Shown here piece after piece: positions 5,813 through 6,959 of a stretch of DNA of 6,959 bases. How positions within the stretch are numbered: position 1 is the first letter of the stretch; each line of letters begins with the position of its first letter. This DNA is from an uncultured Chromatiaceae bacterium. GTDB taxonomy: Bacteria; Pseudomonadota; Gammaproteobacteria; Enterobacterales; Alteromonadaceae. The notes under the pieces were generated by a model. It worked only from the letters and a program-made list of their open reading frames with translations. It was not told the origin of the DNA and did not search any database. The position numbers were made by a program, and so were the translations under genes. The DNA lies in the NCBI GenBank assembly GCA_946481195.1, contig CAMLNG010000199.1:1-6959 (forward strand), in the 5' to 3' direction.

Positions 5813-5818
5813 CCTTTC
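5813..5818 (-). promoter_or_regulatory. Ribosome binding site that sets the nudC start
   Basis: Minus-strand GAAAGG ends 8 nt before ATG 5804. It lies inside the seven-codon extension that a TTG start at 5825 would add, so it favours the 265-residue protein. Confidence 0.65.
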
Positions 5819-5842
5819 GAAACAAAGTGACGATTCAATATC

Positions 5843-5871
5843 ATGATAACGGCTCAGACTGAACCGACCAA
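5843..5871 (-). promoter_or_regulatory. Candidate nudC promoter
   Basis: On the minus strand TTGGTC (5871-5866) and TATCAT (5848-5843, 5 of 6) are 17 bp apart. Transcription would start near 5836, about 30 nt before the nudC ATG. The -35 matches only in TTG, so confidence is low. Confidence 0.35.
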
Positions 5872-5882
5872 TCAAAAATGTG

Positions 5883-5896
5883 TTGATCTTTATCAC
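5883..5896. promoter_or_regulatory. FNR/CRP-like site in the nudC-rsd divergent promoter region
   Basis: TTGAT-CTTT-ATCAC matches the FNR consensus TTGAT-N4-ATCAA at 9 of 10 positions. The overlapping TGA-N6-TCACA has a perfect CRP right half-site but a poor left half. Its centre (5889.5) lies roughly 35-40 bp before a plausible rsd transcription start if CATTAT (5914-5919) is the -10, a position suited to activation of rsd. Confidence 0.5.
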
Positions 5897-5951
5897 AGAA
5901 TTCTTTTAATTAGCATTATTCAGACAAGTTAAGATTTACAAGGAACCGCTT

Positions 5952-6440
5952 ATGTACAACCGGCTACAGAGTGCCCGGCAGCAATGGGGAGGCTCTCTGA
6001 CAGCGATTGATAACTGGCTGGAAGAGCGGCAGCAACTCATCGTCTGTTATTGCAAACTCGCGGCATTACCACCTTTTGACAAAGAAAACGCCGGCCAGCA
6101 ATTGCCGGAGCAACAGCAGATCCTGCATTTCTGCCAATTGCTGATGGATTATTTATCTGCCGGCCATTTTGAAGTTTACGATCAGATTGTGTCGCAATGT
6201 GCCGTCAACGGTCCGCACAGCAAAGCACTGGCTGAGGCCTTGTGCCCGAAGATTGCTGCATCCACCGATTTGGCACTGGAATTCAACGATAAGTTTGCCG
6301 ATGAAGCTGCGAATCAGACACTGAGCAGCTTTGATGCCGATTTATCCCGGCTGGGCCAGGCACTGGAAGAACGTTTTGGTCTGGAAGATGAACTGATCCA
6401 AACCTTATTCCTGAAACATACGCAGGGCGTCTCTGCCTGA
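5952..6440 (+). CDS. rsd: Regulator of sigma D (anti-sigma-70 factor, Rsd/AlgQ family)
   Basis: Rsd binds the major sigma factor (region 4) in stationary phase, frees core RNA polymerase for alternative sigma factors, and in E. coli also engages the SpoT stringent-response enzyme. The 162-residue product (E. coli 158) is all-helical in appearance. It shares the family landmarks WLEERQQLIVCYCKL (22-36), FCQLLMDYLSAGHFEVY (60-76), which is the best-conserved stretch, and ALEERFGLEDELI (137-149) near the C-terminus. ATG 5952 is preceded by AAGGA (5940-5944) with a 7-bp gap. It is divergent from nudC exactly as in E. coli, which supports Rsd rather than the related AlgQ/PfrA name, though the families are continuous. 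An FNR/CRP-like site lies upstream and a strong terminator downstream. Confidence 0.93.
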   Translation: MYNRLQSARQQWGGSLTAIDNWLEERQQLIVCYCKLAALPPFDKENAGQQLPEQQQILHFCQLLMDYLSAGHFEVYDQIVSQCAVNGPHSKALAEALCPKIAASTDLALEFNDKFADEAANQTLSSFDADLSRLGQALEERFGLEDELIQTLFLKHTQGVSA

Positions 6441-6464
6441 TTCCACAGGTGAATGACAAGCAAA

Positions 6465-6498
6465 AATAAAGCCGGCATTGCCGGCTTTATTGCGTTTT
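6465..6498. terminator. Bidirectional terminator between convergent rsd and the FKBP gene
   Basis: AATAAAGCCGGC (6465-6476) and GCCGGCTTTATT (6480-6491) form a perfect 12-bp stem with a three-base ATT loop. The plus strand exits into TTTATTGCGTTTT, and the minus strand exits into TTTATTTTTG. Both are T-rich, so it should serve rsd and the FKBP gene alike. Confidence 0.9.
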
Positions 6499-6515
6499 AT
6501 ACGGGGTAGCAATTA

Positions 6516-6959
6516 CTACTTTTTTGCTTCTTCGCCTGCAGGTGCTGCAGCTTCAGGAGCAGAAATACCAACCAGTTCAACTTCAAACACCAGGACGCTG
6601 TTCGCCGGGATTGGACCCATGCCGTTTTCACCGTAGGCCAGTTCTGATGGCACTGTGAACTTGAACTTGGAACCAACGCCCATCAGCTGCACACCTTCAG
6701 TCCAGCCTTTGATCACGCGGTTTAACGGGAACTCGATTGGCTCGCCGTTGTTGTTCTTCTCAGTGCTGTCAAACTCAGTACCGTCAGTCAGTGTACCTTT
6801 GTATTTTACTTTGACAGTGTCTTCTGCTTTTGGCTTGGCGCCATCAGCAGCAGTGATCACTTCGTATTGCAGACCTGAAGCTGTAGTGGTCACGCCAGCT
6901 TTTTTCGCATTTTCAGCTAAGTAAGCTACGCCTTTGGCTTTGGCTTCTTCTGCTTTAGT
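6516..6959 (-). CDS. FKBP-type peptidyl-prolyl cis-trans isomerase, FkpA/Mip-like, C-terminal part (5' end outside window)
   Basis: The frame is open to the window edge, so only the last 147 residues are present; an internal GTG at 6893 is not the start. The first 25 or so residues, with AEEAKAKGVAYLAENAKKAGV, match the end of the long alpha-helical arm that precedes the FKBP domain in FkpA, FklB and Mip and leads to their dimerisation region. TTASGLQYEV opens the FKBP domain. VKVKYKGTL, GTEFDST, FPLNRVIKGW, GSKFKFTVP and ELAYGENG carry the active-site Tyr, Asp, Phe, Val-Ile, Trp and Tyr. The A/P/E-rich tail APEAAAPAGEEAKK resembles FkpA of Shewanella-like bacteria more than FklB, which ends at the domain. 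If it is FkpA, it is a periplasmic chaperone-isomerase with a signal peptide, which would lie outside this window. Confidence 0.93.
   Translation of the reverse strand, partial: TKAEEAKAKGVAYLAENAKKAGVTTTASGLQYEVITAADGAKPKAEDTVKVKYKGTLTDGTEFDSTEKNNNGEPIEFPLNRVIKGWTEGVQLMGVGSKFKFTVPSELAYGENGMGPIPANSVLVFEVELVGISAPEAAAPAGEEAKK

Noticed and set aside
5805..5825. Seven-residue N-terminal extension of NudC from TTG 5825
   Set aside because: A TTG start without a ribosome site is less likely than ATG 5804, which has GAAAGG 8 bp upstream.
6655..6924. Plus-strand 89-codon frame opposite the FKBP gene
   Set aside because: It is a shadow of the conserved FKBP reading frame with no start signal.
1..6959. 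Mobile element, prophage, CRISPR array or defence system
   Set aside because: No transposase, integrase, terminal repeats, target duplications or regularly spaced repeats are visible; all protein genes are conserved core or common accessory families.

Overview
The window reads as chromosomal housekeeping DNA from a gammaproteobacterium. The evidence is a HemE, NudC and Rsd set laid out as in Escherichia coli (rsd divergent from nudC-hemE), a very E. coli-like SthA, and a Q/K-rich tailed acyl-CoA desaturase. My impression is a marine or freshwater Alteromonadales/Chromatiales-type genome (Rheinheimera, Alishewanella or Shewanella relatives), but this is recollection and not a placement. Base composition and codon use look even across the window, and I see no insertion sequence, phage gene, integrase, tRNA, rRNA or CRISPR repeat.

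Layout. Positions 2-511 (+) hold the 3' end of a membrane fatty-acid desaturase, followed by a hairpin terminator. Positions 613-2052 (+) hold sthA, the soluble transhydrogenase. It converges on a two-gene minus-strand operon, an ArsR-type repressor (3179-3484) followed 10 bp later by an old-yellow-enzyme reductase (2119-3168). One palindromic terminator at about 2072-2100 lies between the convergent genes. The arsR promoter is legible and carries a dyad in its spacer plus a second palindrome near the predicted start site. hemE (3690-4763, -) and nudC (5007-5804, -) follow, separated by a 243-bp gap. That gap holds an apparently complete plus-strand transcription unit (promoter, about 85 nt, strong terminator) with no gene in it. 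rsd (5952-6440, +) diverges from nudC across a 147-bp region containing an FNR/CRP-like site, and it converges through a shared terminator on the 3' part of an FKBP-type prolyl isomerase (6516-6959, -).

How the parts may fit together. The desaturase and SthA both bear on membrane-lipid synthesis and NADPH/NADH balance. The ArsR-OYE pair looks like an electrophile or xenobiotic response cassette. hemE, nudC and rsd combine haem synthesis with stationary-phase control of RNA 5' ends and of sigma-70. The protein genes belong to well-known families. The least explained items are the orphan transcription unit at 4870-4990 and the operator of the arsR-OYE cassette.
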